From: Luminiphilus sp.
GTDB taxonomy: Bacteria > Pseudomonadota > Gammaproteobacteria > Pseudomonadales > Halieaceae
Direction of reading: 5' to 3'
DNA: 8,371 bases
Assembly: GCA_022425845.1 (NCBI GenBank)
Contig: JAKMEU010000016.1
Span: forward strand, 1 to 8,371
Below are positions 1-5,648 of the stretch, one piece after another (position 1 is the stretch's first letter; each line of letters starts with the position of its first letter). Made by a program: the position numbers and the translations under genes. The notes beneath the pieces were generated by a model that saw nothing but the letters and a program-made list of their open reading frames with translations, was not told where the DNA came from and ran no database searches.

Positions 1-577
1 CGATGCTGTTCAGGCGAGTCATAGCCTTGACGGCGTCACCATCCAGCAACAGGGGCAGGCTGGCAACGGCCTCATCAACGATGGCGTCGATCGCCTGCCG
101 GTCAGCCTTGCTGGGATTGGCCAGCACGTAGTTCGAAACCTCGCTGGCCCGGCCCGGGTGGCCGATACCAATACGCAGCCGGTGAAAGTCGCGGTTGCCT
201 CCCAACGCAGGAATAATGTCGCGGAGTCCGTTGTGTCCTCCGTGACCACCACCTTGCTTGAAACGCGCTGTTCCAGCTTCTATGTCGAGCTCATCGTGGG
301 CGACCAGTATGGCTTCGGGGGCAATACGATAAAAGTTGGCCAGCGCCGCTACGGCACGGCCACTGCGATTCATAAACGTAGTCGGCCTAAGCAGCCGCAG
401 TTCATGCCCCGCGAGAGTAACCCGCCCCGTGTCACCGTGGAATTTGCTCTCGGGTGCGAGGGTCGCGCCACACTGCCGGGCTATTTCCTCAATAAAAAAA
501 GCACCCGCATTGTGGCGGGTGCCTTCATAGGGTTTGCCGGGGTTACCGAGCCCAACGATGAGCTGGATGGCCAGCAC
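1..577 (-). CDS. pth: Peptidyl-tRNA hydrolase (partial, C-terminal end cut by window edge)
   Basis: Cytosolic enzyme that cleaves the ester bond of peptidyl-tRNAs released prematurely from ribosomes, recycling the tRNA. The translation from GTG at 577 begins MLAIQLIVGLGNPG, followed by TRHNAGAFF, PTTFMNRSG, VAHDELD and GGGHGGHNGLRDI, all hallmarks of bacterial Pth. Catalytic and binding residues are present: Asn12, His22, Asn70 and Asp95, equivalent to E. coli Asn10, His20, Asn68 and Asp93. The visible 192 residues are nearly the whole protein (about 194 in E. coli), so only the last few are missing. The GTG start is chosen because it has a TAAGG ribosome-binding site 7 nt upstream, an in-frame stop lies just before it, and it gives the family's usual N-terminus. 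The gene starts 9 nt after rplY and is probably cotranscribed with it. A terminator-like hairpin lies within codons 18-29 (see separate entry). Confidence 0.96.
   Translation of the reverse strand, partial: MLAIQLIVGLGNPGKPYEGTRHNAGAFFIEEIARQCGATLAPESKFHGDTGRVTLAGHELRLLRPTTFMNRSGRAVAALANFYRIAPEAILVAHDELDIEAGTARFKQGGGHGGHNGLRDIIPALGGNRDFHRLRIGIGHPGRASEVSNYVLANPSKADRQAIDAIVDEAVASLPLLLDGDAVKAMTRLNSI
494..522 (-). terminator. Intrinsic terminator-like hairpin inside the 5' coding region of pth
   Basis: Read on the minus strand, a perfect 8-bp stem (GCACCCGC pairing with GCGGGTGC, six G-C and two A-T pairs) encloses a 6-nt loop (CACAAT). It is followed immediately by seven T residues, then ATT. 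This is the textbook layout of a Rho-independent terminator pointing in the direction of rplY-pth transcription. It begins about 64 nt after the rplY stop and about 55 nt inside pth, and encodes the active-site stretch TRHNAGA plus FF. The plus-strand reading has no U-tract. Inference: it may end a fraction of transcripts after rplY, with ribosomes on pth modulating read-through. Part of the sequence is dictated by conserved codons, so function is unproven. Confidence 0.5.
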
Positions 578-584
578 AAGTGCG

Positions 585-589
585 CCTTA
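585..589 (-). promoter_or_regulatory. Ribosome-binding site of pth overlapping the rplY stop codon
   Basis: TAAGG on the minus strand lies 7 nt before the GTG start of pth. Its TAA is the stop codon of rplY. Ribosomes terminating on rplY therefore sit directly on the pth initiation region, which suggests coupled translation and supports the GTG start. Confidence 0.65.
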
Positions 590-1246
590 CTCTTCCGCTT
601 CGGGTTCCTCACCCTCACTCGGCGCTTCAGCCTCCTCGGCAGCTTCATCGTCAGCCTTGCTGCCCTTGGGCGCAATGACAGCGGCGATCGCCAGGTCATG
701 ATCCTCACCAAGGGCAAGGGCTGTAGAGACGACGCCTTCGGGAAGCGTGACGTCAGACAAGTGAACGATTTGACCCAGTTCGACATCCGTCATATCGACT
801 TCAATGTAATCGGGGATATCACCGGGTAGACACTGTACTTCCATATCAGTGGCCTGGTGCTGAACCATGCCGCCGCCCAGTTTCACGCCCTGACAGCTTT
901 CCTCATTGGTGAAGTGCAGGGGCACGTTCACTTTGAGTACCTTGTCAGCCTGCACGCGAAGAAAATCGACGTGCATGGGGAAGCCTTTGGCTGGATGGCG
1001 CTGAACGTCCTTGAGGATGGCGCTTTCGGTATCACCATCGACCAGTACATTGAGTACTGATGTGTAGAACGCTTCATTTTCCAGCATCTTCTCCAAATCC
1101 TTGCGGATCAGGCTAATGCTTCGGGCTGCGGCTTGACCGCCATAAACGACACCGGGGACTTTTCCTTCAAGTCGACGTAGGCGGCGGCTCGCACCTTTCC
1201 CTTCGTCAACCCGAACCTCGGCTTGTACTTCGAAAGATTCAGACAT
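587..1246 (-). CDS. rplY: 50S ribosomal protein L25, long Ctc/TL5-type
   Basis: Ribosomal protein that binds 5S rRNA in the large subunit. The protein has 219 residues. The N-terminal L25 domain (about 1-95) contains the conserved GKGASRRLRR and GKVPGVVYGG segments and the RHPAKGFPMHVDFLRV motif. A second beta-rich TL5/Ctc domain (about 100-190) follows, with LPGDIPDYIEVD and LSDVTLPEGV. A strongly acidic Glu-rich tail fills about the last 23 residues. Enterobacterial L25 is only about 94 residues and lacks the second domain. The two-domain form is common in Pseudomonas and many other bacteria, where it has been linked to stress (the Ctc name). The ATG start has a strong AGGAG site 8 nt upstream. 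It lies between prs and pth on the same strand, 72 nt after prs, with a hairpin in that gap. Confidence 0.96.
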   Translation of the reverse strand: MSESFEVQAEVRVDEGKGASRRLRRLEGKVPGVVYGGQAAARSISLIRKDLEKMLENEAFYTSVLNVLVDGDTESAILKDVQRHPAKGFPMHVDFLRVQADKVLKVNVPLHFTNEESCQGVKLGGGMVQHQATDMEVQCLPGDIPDYIEVDMTDVELGQIVHLSDVTLPEGVVSTALALGEDHDLAIAAVIAPKGSKADDEAAEEAEAPSEGEEPEAEE

Positions 1247-1265
1247 GGTCTGTCTCCTTTAATAA

Positions 1266-1296
1266 CACCACAGCACCTGCGACCGGTGGTGTGGTG
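1266..1296 (-). promoter_or_regulatory. Stem-loop in the prs-rplY intergenic region
   Basis: Two 12-nt arms (1266-1277 and 1285-1296) are complementary except for one central mismatch and enclose a 7-nt loop. In the mRNA the arms read CACCACACCACC and GGTGCTGTGGTG. The hairpin occupies most of the 72-nt gap and ends about 10 nt upstream of the AGGAG site of rplY. It is followed on the minus strand only by TTATT, so it lacks a good U-tract and is not a convincing intrinsic terminator. It could be an mRNA-processing or stabilising element, a weak attenuator, or a leader structure controlling rplY translation. Function is inferred only. Confidence 0.45.
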
Positions 1297-1318
1297 GGTG
1301 GGTTTCACTGCTTAACGG

Positions 1319-2269
1319 TTATTCGTCAAACAGTGCGCTGATTGATTCTTCATTACTGACCCGGCGGATAGATTCCGCTAACAGGTCGCTGATCGTAAGC
1401 TGGCGAATATTGCTCAATGCTCTGGCTTCGTCAGACAGCGGGATACTGTCGGTCACTACCAATTCGTCAAGCTCTGAGTCACGCAGGTTGGCAAGCGCTT
1501 TGCCCGACAGTACCGCGTGGGTACAGTACGCCACGACCTTGGTGGCGCCCCGGGCCTTGAGCGCCTTGGCGGCGCTGCACAAGGTGCCCGCGGTATCCAC
1601 CATGTCGTCCACCATGATGCAGGTTCTGCCATCGACATCGCCGATCAGATTCATAACCTCGGCTTCGTTGGCACGGGGACGGCGTTTATCAATGATGGCG
1701 AGATCGGCGTCGTCCAGCTGCTTGGCAATAGCCCGCGCCCGAACCACACCCCCGATATCAGGTGATACCACCACCAGATTCTCGTAGTGGCAGCGCACAA
1801 TGTCATGATTCAAAACCGACGAGGCGTACACGTTGTCCACCGCACAGGTAAAGAAGCCCTGAATCTGTTCCGCGTGCAGATCGACGGTCAGAACCCGGTC
1901 AACCCCGACGGCCGCCATCATGTCGGCGATCACCTTGGAGGAAATGGGTACCCGGGCGGACCGGACCCTGCGGTCCTGCCGTGCATAACCGAAGTAGGGC
2001 ACAACCGCCGTGATACGTCCCGCAGAGGCCCGGCGCAGTGCGTCAATCATGAGCACCAGTTCGATCAGATTGTCGTTGGTGGGCCTGCAGGTGCTCTGGA
2101 TAACAAAAACATCTTTGCCGCGGACATTTTCATTCAGCTCAACGGTGATCTCACCATCGGAGAACTTGCTGACCTGGGCGGCCCCAAGCGTCAGATAGAG
2201 GCGGTCCGCGACCATGCGTGCCAGTTCCGGGTTGGCGTTCCCCGTAAAGACCATAATCTTGGATGACAT
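1319..2269 (-). CDS. prs: Ribose-phosphate pyrophosphokinase (PRPP synthetase)
   Basis: Makes phosphoribosyl pyrophosphate from ribose 5-phosphate and ATP in the cytosol, feeding purine, pyrimidine, NAD, histidine and tryptophan synthesis. The 316-residue protein aligns over its whole length with E. coli Prs (315). Visible motifs are RQDRRVRSARVPI near 98-109 (ATP binding), DLHAEQIQGFF at 130-140, VVSPDIGGVVRARA near 167-180, the catalytic flexible loop KRRPRAN at 195-201 and the PRPP-binding signature DDMVDTAGTL at 221-230. The C-terminus RRVSNEESISALF is typical. ATG at 2269 is preferred over an upstream in-frame TTG at 2293 because GAGG lies 8 nt before it and MSSKIMVFTGNANPEL matches the family start. 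The gene follows tRNA-Gln by 35 nt, so it probably shares the ispE-tRNA transcript. Confidence 0.98.
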   Translation of the reverse strand: MSSKIMVFTGNANPELARMVADRLYLTLGAAQVSKFSDGEITVELNENVRGKDVFVIQSTCRPTNDNLIELVLMIDALRRASAGRITAVVPYFGYARQDRRVRSARVPISSKVIADMMAAVGVDRVLTVDLHAEQIQGFFTCAVDNVYASSVLNHDIVRCHYENLVVVSPDIGGVVRARAIAKQLDDADLAIIDKRRPRANEAEVMNLIGDVDGRTCIMVDDMVDTAGTLCSAAKALKARGATKVVAYCTHAVLSGKALANLRDSELDELVVTDSIPLSDEARALSNIRQLTISDLLAESIRRVSNEESISALFDE

Positions 2270-2304
2270 GATCGGCGCCTCGTTTTGCTGCAACTCGGGT
2301 TAGT

Positions 2305-2379
2305 TGGCTGGGGTGGCAGGATTCGAACCTGCGAATGGCGGGATCAAAACCCGCTGCCTTGCCACTTGGCGACACCCCA
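2305..2379 (-). tRNA. tRNA-Gln (anticodon UUG)
   Basis: A 75-nt tRNA with encoded CCA. The acceptor stem TGGGGTG pairs fully with CACCCCA. A three-pair D stem (GCC/GGC), an anticodon stem GCGGG/CCCGC with loop TTTTGAT, and a T stem GCAGG/CCTGC with loop TTCGAAT follow. The anticodon TTG is complementary to plus-strand 2345-2347. The U1-A72, G2-C71 and G3-C70 pairs and the G73 discriminator are the known glutaminyl-tRNA synthetase identity elements, and the sequence resembles E. coli tRNA-Gln. It lies 8 nt after the ispE stop and 35 nt before prs on the same strand, so it is probably excised from a polycistronic transcript. Confidence 0.98.
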
Positions 2380-2387
2380 ATGAAACG

Positions 2388-3254
2388 TTATTCGCTGTGC
2401 GCTATGAAGGGAGGCCGCTGATTAAGGCCTCTCGCGACTATCGGTGCCATTGACTCAGGCATCTCAGCAGCAATGGCGCGGGCCCTGTTTTCCGAGTCCA
2501 CCTCAGCAAACACACAGGCACCGCTACCAGTCATCATCGCAGGCGTTGATTTACCTAATATTTTCAACGCTTTATGCACTTCCGGGTGGCGTTTAACAAC
2601 AACCGATTGCAGGTCATTGCGGGCACCCCCCGCGAAAAAGGCCGACATTGTGATCGGCGCCGTGTTCCTTGTCAATTCAGGTGCGTTAAAGATCTCTGCG
2701 GTGCTGACGTGGCAGCTGGGCCTGAGGAGCACGTACCATCGCTCGGGAAGCTCGATGCCGGTCAGAGTTTCGCCGAGTCCCTCGGCCCAGGCGCTCTGTC
2801 CGTGCACGAAGACCGGTACGTCGGCTCCGAGTTGCAGCCCCATCTCGGCTAGGTTCTCCGCTGAGTAACCCAGGTTCAGCAACTGATTAATGGCCAGCAG
2901 CGTGGTGGCGGCATTGGAACTGCCCCCGCCCAGACCACCCCCCATAGGGATGCGTTTCTCTATTCGGATGCGCACTCCCGTGGTGCTTTCTGCTCTCGCC
3001 AGAATCAGCTGGGCGGCCTGCAGAATGAGATTTTCCGATGGGGGAACATCTGGCATCGCCGATTCCAGGGTGCAGCCGCCGTGCCCAGCCAGCTCAAACG
3101 TCATATCGTCACCCCAGTCCAGCAGGCGGAAGACGGTCTGCAAATTATGCCGGCCATCGGGGCGCCGGCCGACAACGTGCAGAAATAGGTTCAGCTTTGC
3201 GGGCGACAGGCAGGTCAGTGTCTCAGCCGTCACGGTGTCGTTACCAAATCCCAT
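2388..3254 (-). CDS. ispE: 4-diphosphocytidyl-2-C-methyl-D-erythritol kinase
   Basis: GHMP-family kinase of the non-mevalonate (MEP) pathway. It phosphorylates CDP-methylerythritol with ATP on the route to isopentenyl diphosphate. From ATG 3254 the protein has 288 residues (E. coli 283). It shows PAKLNLFLHV with catalytic Lys20, the glycine-rich ATP loop PMGGGLGGGSSNAA at 103-116, GADVPVFV with catalytic Asp145, and the C-terminal TGSGACVFAE motif. The usual DGYH motif reads DGRH (Arg35): the Tyr that stacks on the cytosine in E. coli (Tyr25) is replaced. His36 and the Phe of EIF, which stack or bind on the other side, are kept. The start is uncertain. ATG 3254 has a GGTG-like site but overlaps lolB by 25 nt. 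GTG 3233 would give 281 residues and a 4-nt GTGA overlap with the lolB stop. The gene is followed by tRNA-Gln. Confidence 0.95.
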   Translation of the reverse strand: MGFGNDTVTAETLTCLSPAKLNLFLHVVGRRPDGRHNLQTVFRLLDWGDDMTFELAGHGGCTLESAMPDVPPSENLILQAAQLILARAESTTGVRIRIEKRIPMGGGLGGGSSNAATTLLAINQLLNLGYSAENLAEMGLQLGADVPVFVHGQSAWAEGLGETLTGIELPERWYVLLRPSCHVSTAEIFNAPELTRNTAPITMSAFFAGGARNDLQSVVVKRHPEVHKALKILGKSTPAMMTGSGACVFAEVDSENRARAIAAEMPESMAPIVARGLNQRPPFIAHSE

Positions 3255-3769
3255 GTCAGCAGCACCAGCTTGACCGACATATCGGATCGCGACGCCGTGA
3301 TTTTCCGCGGTAATGTCCACGCGTCGACGCGCTGCCACTCTGTAATGGATACTGACCAGCTATCGACGTCCTGCGGATACCCCAGCAACCATTCACTGAT
3401 CGTCGTCATGGGTAAGTTGAGTGCGGCACGGCGTGCATCGTTGCCCAGCGGAAGTGAGTTCAGGGGTTGTTCGATGCCGTCTTTAAGCCAGTAAAGGCGC
3501 TCTCCCTCCCGGAACAATTCGATGGCGCCAGCGCCCAGAGGGCCTGCAATCCGCACCTGGTCCCGGTCTACTTCAGGGTGAAGCCAGTGAATAGACACCG
3601 TTTGGGTACCCTCAGCATCGGTCAACGCAGCTTTTCCCTGCACCGACCATCCCGCGGCGTCTCGGGGTAGTTGCTGACCCCCGGGGCTCAAACCCTCACC
3701 CGTGGTGGCGCAGCCACCCAGCATCAAAAGAACGAGAATCGCCGCCAGCCCTGACTGCAGTTTAGTCAA
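3230..3769 (-). CDS. lolB: Outer-membrane lipoprotein receptor LolB
   Basis: LolB receives lipoproteins from the periplasmic carrier LolA and inserts them into the outer membrane, and is itself a lipoprotein. The 179-residue precursor has a hydrophobic signal peptide (about residues 6-18) ending in lipobox LGGC, with Cys20 as the lipidated residue. Residue +2 is Ala, compatible with outer-membrane sorting. The mature part has family traits: an early WSVQGKAAL strand, GPLGAGAIEL, the WLLGYP motif (WLxGxP in relatives), and PRKITASRSDMSVKLVLLTW near the C-terminus. The only plausible start is TTG at 3769, since the next Met immediately precedes the lipobox. It overlaps the end of the TPR gene by 8 nt and has no clear ribosome-binding site, so translation is probably coupled. 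Its position between the TPR gene and ispE matches Pseudomonas. Confidence 0.93.
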   Translation of the reverse strand: MTKLQSGLAAILVLLMLGGCATTGEGLSPGGQQLPRDAAGWSVQGKAALTDAEGTQTVSIHWLHPEVDRDQVRIAGPLGAGAIELFREGERLYWLKDGIEQPLNSLPLGNDARRAALNLPMTTISEWLLGYPQDVDSWSVSITEWQRVDAWTLPRKITASRSDMSVKLVLLTWDLVTTP

Positions 3770-5531
3770 TGGCAGACGTATCCAGCGTGACGCCGAGACG
3801 GAGCAGGGTGTCAGTCACATGCTCCGCTCCGGGCTCGCGCTCAAGGGATGCCCGCCAGATGACCAGGGCATCCTGTTCCCTGCCCGACACCCAGAGCGCT
3901 TCGCCGAGGTGCGCTGCAACCTCTGGGTCAGGAAACAGCGCGTAGGCCTCCTTCAGCAGGTCGACCGCCTGAAGCAGTCGGCCAAGCTTGAAATAGACCC
4001 AACCCAGGCTGTCCAGAATCGCGGGCTCTCCGGGCGACAATTCCAGGGCCTTCTCAATCAGCGTTGCCGCCTCCTCATACCGTGTGGTGTGAACCGTCAG
4101 CGTATACCCCAGGGCATTAAGTGTGGTTGCATTGTTGGGCTCGAGCTTGAGGATGGCCCGAAGGTCACCCTCCATCCCCGGAATGTCATCGAGTGCTTCA
4201 TGGGCCATGGCGCGACCGTATCGAAGCGACATCGACTCAGGGAAAAGATCCAGTGCTTCGGTGTAGACCTGAATAGCCCGCTCGGTCTCACCAATTTCAT
4301 TCAGCAACTCGGCCTCTATGCTATAGAGCTGCTCTGCCTGTCCCGGGTTGCGCGCCCGGGTCCGTCTGAAACCATCCCGAAAGTCCAGCGTGTCGCCGCT
4401 GTCGAGCCTGAGCTCCGCGGCGCGACGCGTGGCATCAAAAAACTCACGGCTGGGTCCGACCTTGTCATAGGCTTCAATCGCAGCGGGATACTCCTCAAGG
4501 TTTTCATAGACACGCCCGAGGTAATACTGTGCCTCGTCGGGACGCTGACCGAGGTCGACCAAAGCCTGAAGGTTGACCTTTGCAGCTTCGGGATCATTGG
4601 CCTCGATTTCGATGAGGGCGAGGGAAAACAGATAGTCGCCATTGCGGGGAGAGAGGGTCAGCAGCGCTGCAAATTGCTCGCGTGCCTCGTCCAGTTCTGA
4701 TGCGCTGGCAAGCAGCCGCGCAAACTGAAGCCGCAAGGCCTCATTATCAGGATTGCGCGCCACAGCCTCGCGAATCTTCTCGAAGGGCCGGTTGGCGCCG
4801 CTGTCCAGTTTGATCTGACTCCAAAGCAGGAGCGCGCGTTCTTCATCAGGGTTAACGGACAGGACGGGCTCTAATGCGGCAAGGGCCCGATCGGGATCGT
4901 CCTGCGCACGCCTGAGGTAAGCCACCGCTATGGCGATATCCTGATCTTCTGGCCAGTCGCTGGCCAGGGCCTCCACGGCCGTAGCCACGGCTCGGCGTTT
5001 GTCTGGTTCCAGCGCATCCCATGAAACCAGGAGGGCAGGGGCATTAATTCGGGCACCCCGCGCTTTCGCGGTACGGGCGAACACCAGTGCCTCTTCGGGC
5101 TCGCCCGCGCGTATAAGCAGCCCCATGGCCGTTACGGCCGCAGCCGCGTCGTTACTGTCCTGTTCGGACAGTTTGATCGCCAGCGCCAGTGCCCGGGCGT
5201 CATCCTGTCGGAACTCGGCAAGACGCAGTGCTCGCCGGGTCAGGGCGGGATCGCCCAGCCGAAGCGCCTCGGCAGTGAGTATTTCCAATGCGCCATCCAG
5301 GTCTCGCTCCCGCAGCAGAAACTCTGCATGCAGTAACGGCAGCAGGCTTTCGGGCGGGATTGGGACTTCCGCAACGGCGGGGGCCGGCGGCTGTTCAGCA
5401 ATAACCGGTTCAGCAGCTGCCTCGGACGCCGGGGCGGTGGCTGAAGACGCGACAGGCGGTACGGACTGGCAGGCGCTGAGTCCCAGCAGAATCAGGACCA
5501 GTGAAGGCAGTGATGTAAGGCTATATTTCAT
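3762..5531 (-). CDS. TPR-repeat outer-membrane lipoprotein of unknown function
   Basis: The 589-residue precursor has a signal peptide ending in lipobox LSAC. Cys21 is the predicted lipidation site, with Gln at +2, so outer-membrane sorting is expected. A Pro/Ala/Glu-rich linker (about 22-60) leads into a chain of helical tetratricopeptide repeats across about 65-575. The clearest units lie near 199-229, 273-305, 308-340, 343-370, 404-436, 468-500, 503-535 and 537-570, with typical signatures such as LGYTL...YEEA and LGWVYFKLGR. TPR arrays usually bind proteins. The start is ATG 5531, which places a normal signal peptide at the N-terminus; an upstream in-frame GTG at 5567 would add 12 residues before it. 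Homologues sit in the same place next to lolB in Pseudomonas (PA4667). This context suggests a role in the outer envelope, possibly with LolB, but no enzymatic motif is seen and the function is not known to me. Confidence 0.9.
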   Translation of the reverse strand: MKYSLTSLPSLVLILLGLSACQSVPPVASSATAPASEAAAEPVIAEQPPAPAVAEVPIPPESLLPLLHAEFLLRERDLDGALEILTAEALRLGDPALTRRALRLAEFRQDDARALALAIKLSEQDSNDAAAAVTAMGLLIRAGEPEEALVFARTAKARGARINAPALLVSWDALEPDKRRAVATAVEALASDWPEDQDIAIAVAYLRRAQDDPDRALAALEPVLSVNPDEERALLLWSQIKLDSGANRPFEKIREAVARNPDNEALRLQFARLLASASELDEAREQFAALLTLSPRNGDYLFSLALIEIEANDPEAAKVNLQALVDLGQRPDEAQYYLGRVYENLEEYPAAIEAYDKVGPSREFFDATRRAAELRLDSGDTLDFRDGFRRTRARNPGQAEQLYSIEAELLNEIGETERAIQVYTEALDLFPESMSLRYGRAMAHEALDDIPGMEGDLRAILKLEPNNATTLNALGYTLTVHTTRYEEAATLIEKALELSPGEPAILDSLGWVYFKLGRLLQAVDLLKEAYALFPDPEVAAHLGEALWVSGREQDALVIWRASLEREPGAEHVTDTLLRLGVTLDTSAID

Positions 5532-5554
5532 AATTCCATGATGACACAGAGCCG

Positions 5555-5584
5555 TTGGCAAACCCACGATAGGCGTCGGATTAT
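5555..5584 (+). promoter_or_regulatory. Candidate sigma-70 promoter for hemA-prfA-prmC
   Basis: TTGGCA (5555-5560, five of six consensus bases) is followed after 18 nt by GATTAT (5579-5584, four of six). This would start transcription near 5590 and leave a leader of about 58 nt before the hemA GTG. Its -10 overlaps the TATAAT on the opposite strand. Another possible -10, TATCAT at 5611-5616, has no matching -35. The 5532-5648 region holds nothing else I can identify. Confidence 0.3.
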
Positions 5585-5585
5585 A
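5580..5585 (-). promoter_or_regulatory. Candidate -10 element for the TPR-lolB-ispE operon
   Basis: The minus strand carries a perfect TATAAT about 50 nt upstream of the TPR gene ATG, which would give a leader of about 40 nt. No good -35 hexamer is seen at the usual distance (AAGAAG at 17 nt), so it may need an activator or be weak. Confidence 0.4.
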
Positions 5586-5648
5586 CGCGGCAGATCAGCG
5601 GTCTTCTTGCTATCATTGGCGACCAAGTTGGGCAAAGACAAGGCTGTT

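Noticed and set aside
158..829. Plus-strand open frame of 223 codons opposite pth and rplY
   Set aside because: It is antisense to two clearly identified genes, and its translation resembles no known protein.
2270..2293. Upstream TTG start adding 8 residues to Prs
   Set aside because: The ATG at 2269 has GAGG at good spacing and reproduces the conserved protein start.
4342..4362. CCCGGG repeats able to form a short hairpin inside the TPR gene
   Set aside because: It is only a 6-bp stem of self-palindromic sequence in GC-rich coding DNA with no U-tract, so it is expected by chance.
3702..4700. Long plus-strand open frame of 332 codons opposite the TPR gene and lolB
   Set aside because: It lies antisense to well-supported genes, has no recognisable family features, and is explained by codon-position bias in GC-rich coding DNA.
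4999..5541. Plus-strand Ser/Ala/Arg-rich open frame opposite the TPR gene N-terminus
   Set aside because: Its low-complexity composition is the mirror of the Ala/Pro/Glu-rich lipoprotein codons, so it is a shadow frame.
5538..5648. N-terminal extension of hemA by 37 residues from an upstream ATG
   Set aside because: The extension does not match HemA proteins, and the GTG at 5649 has a well-placed ribosome-binding site and gives the expected N-terminus.
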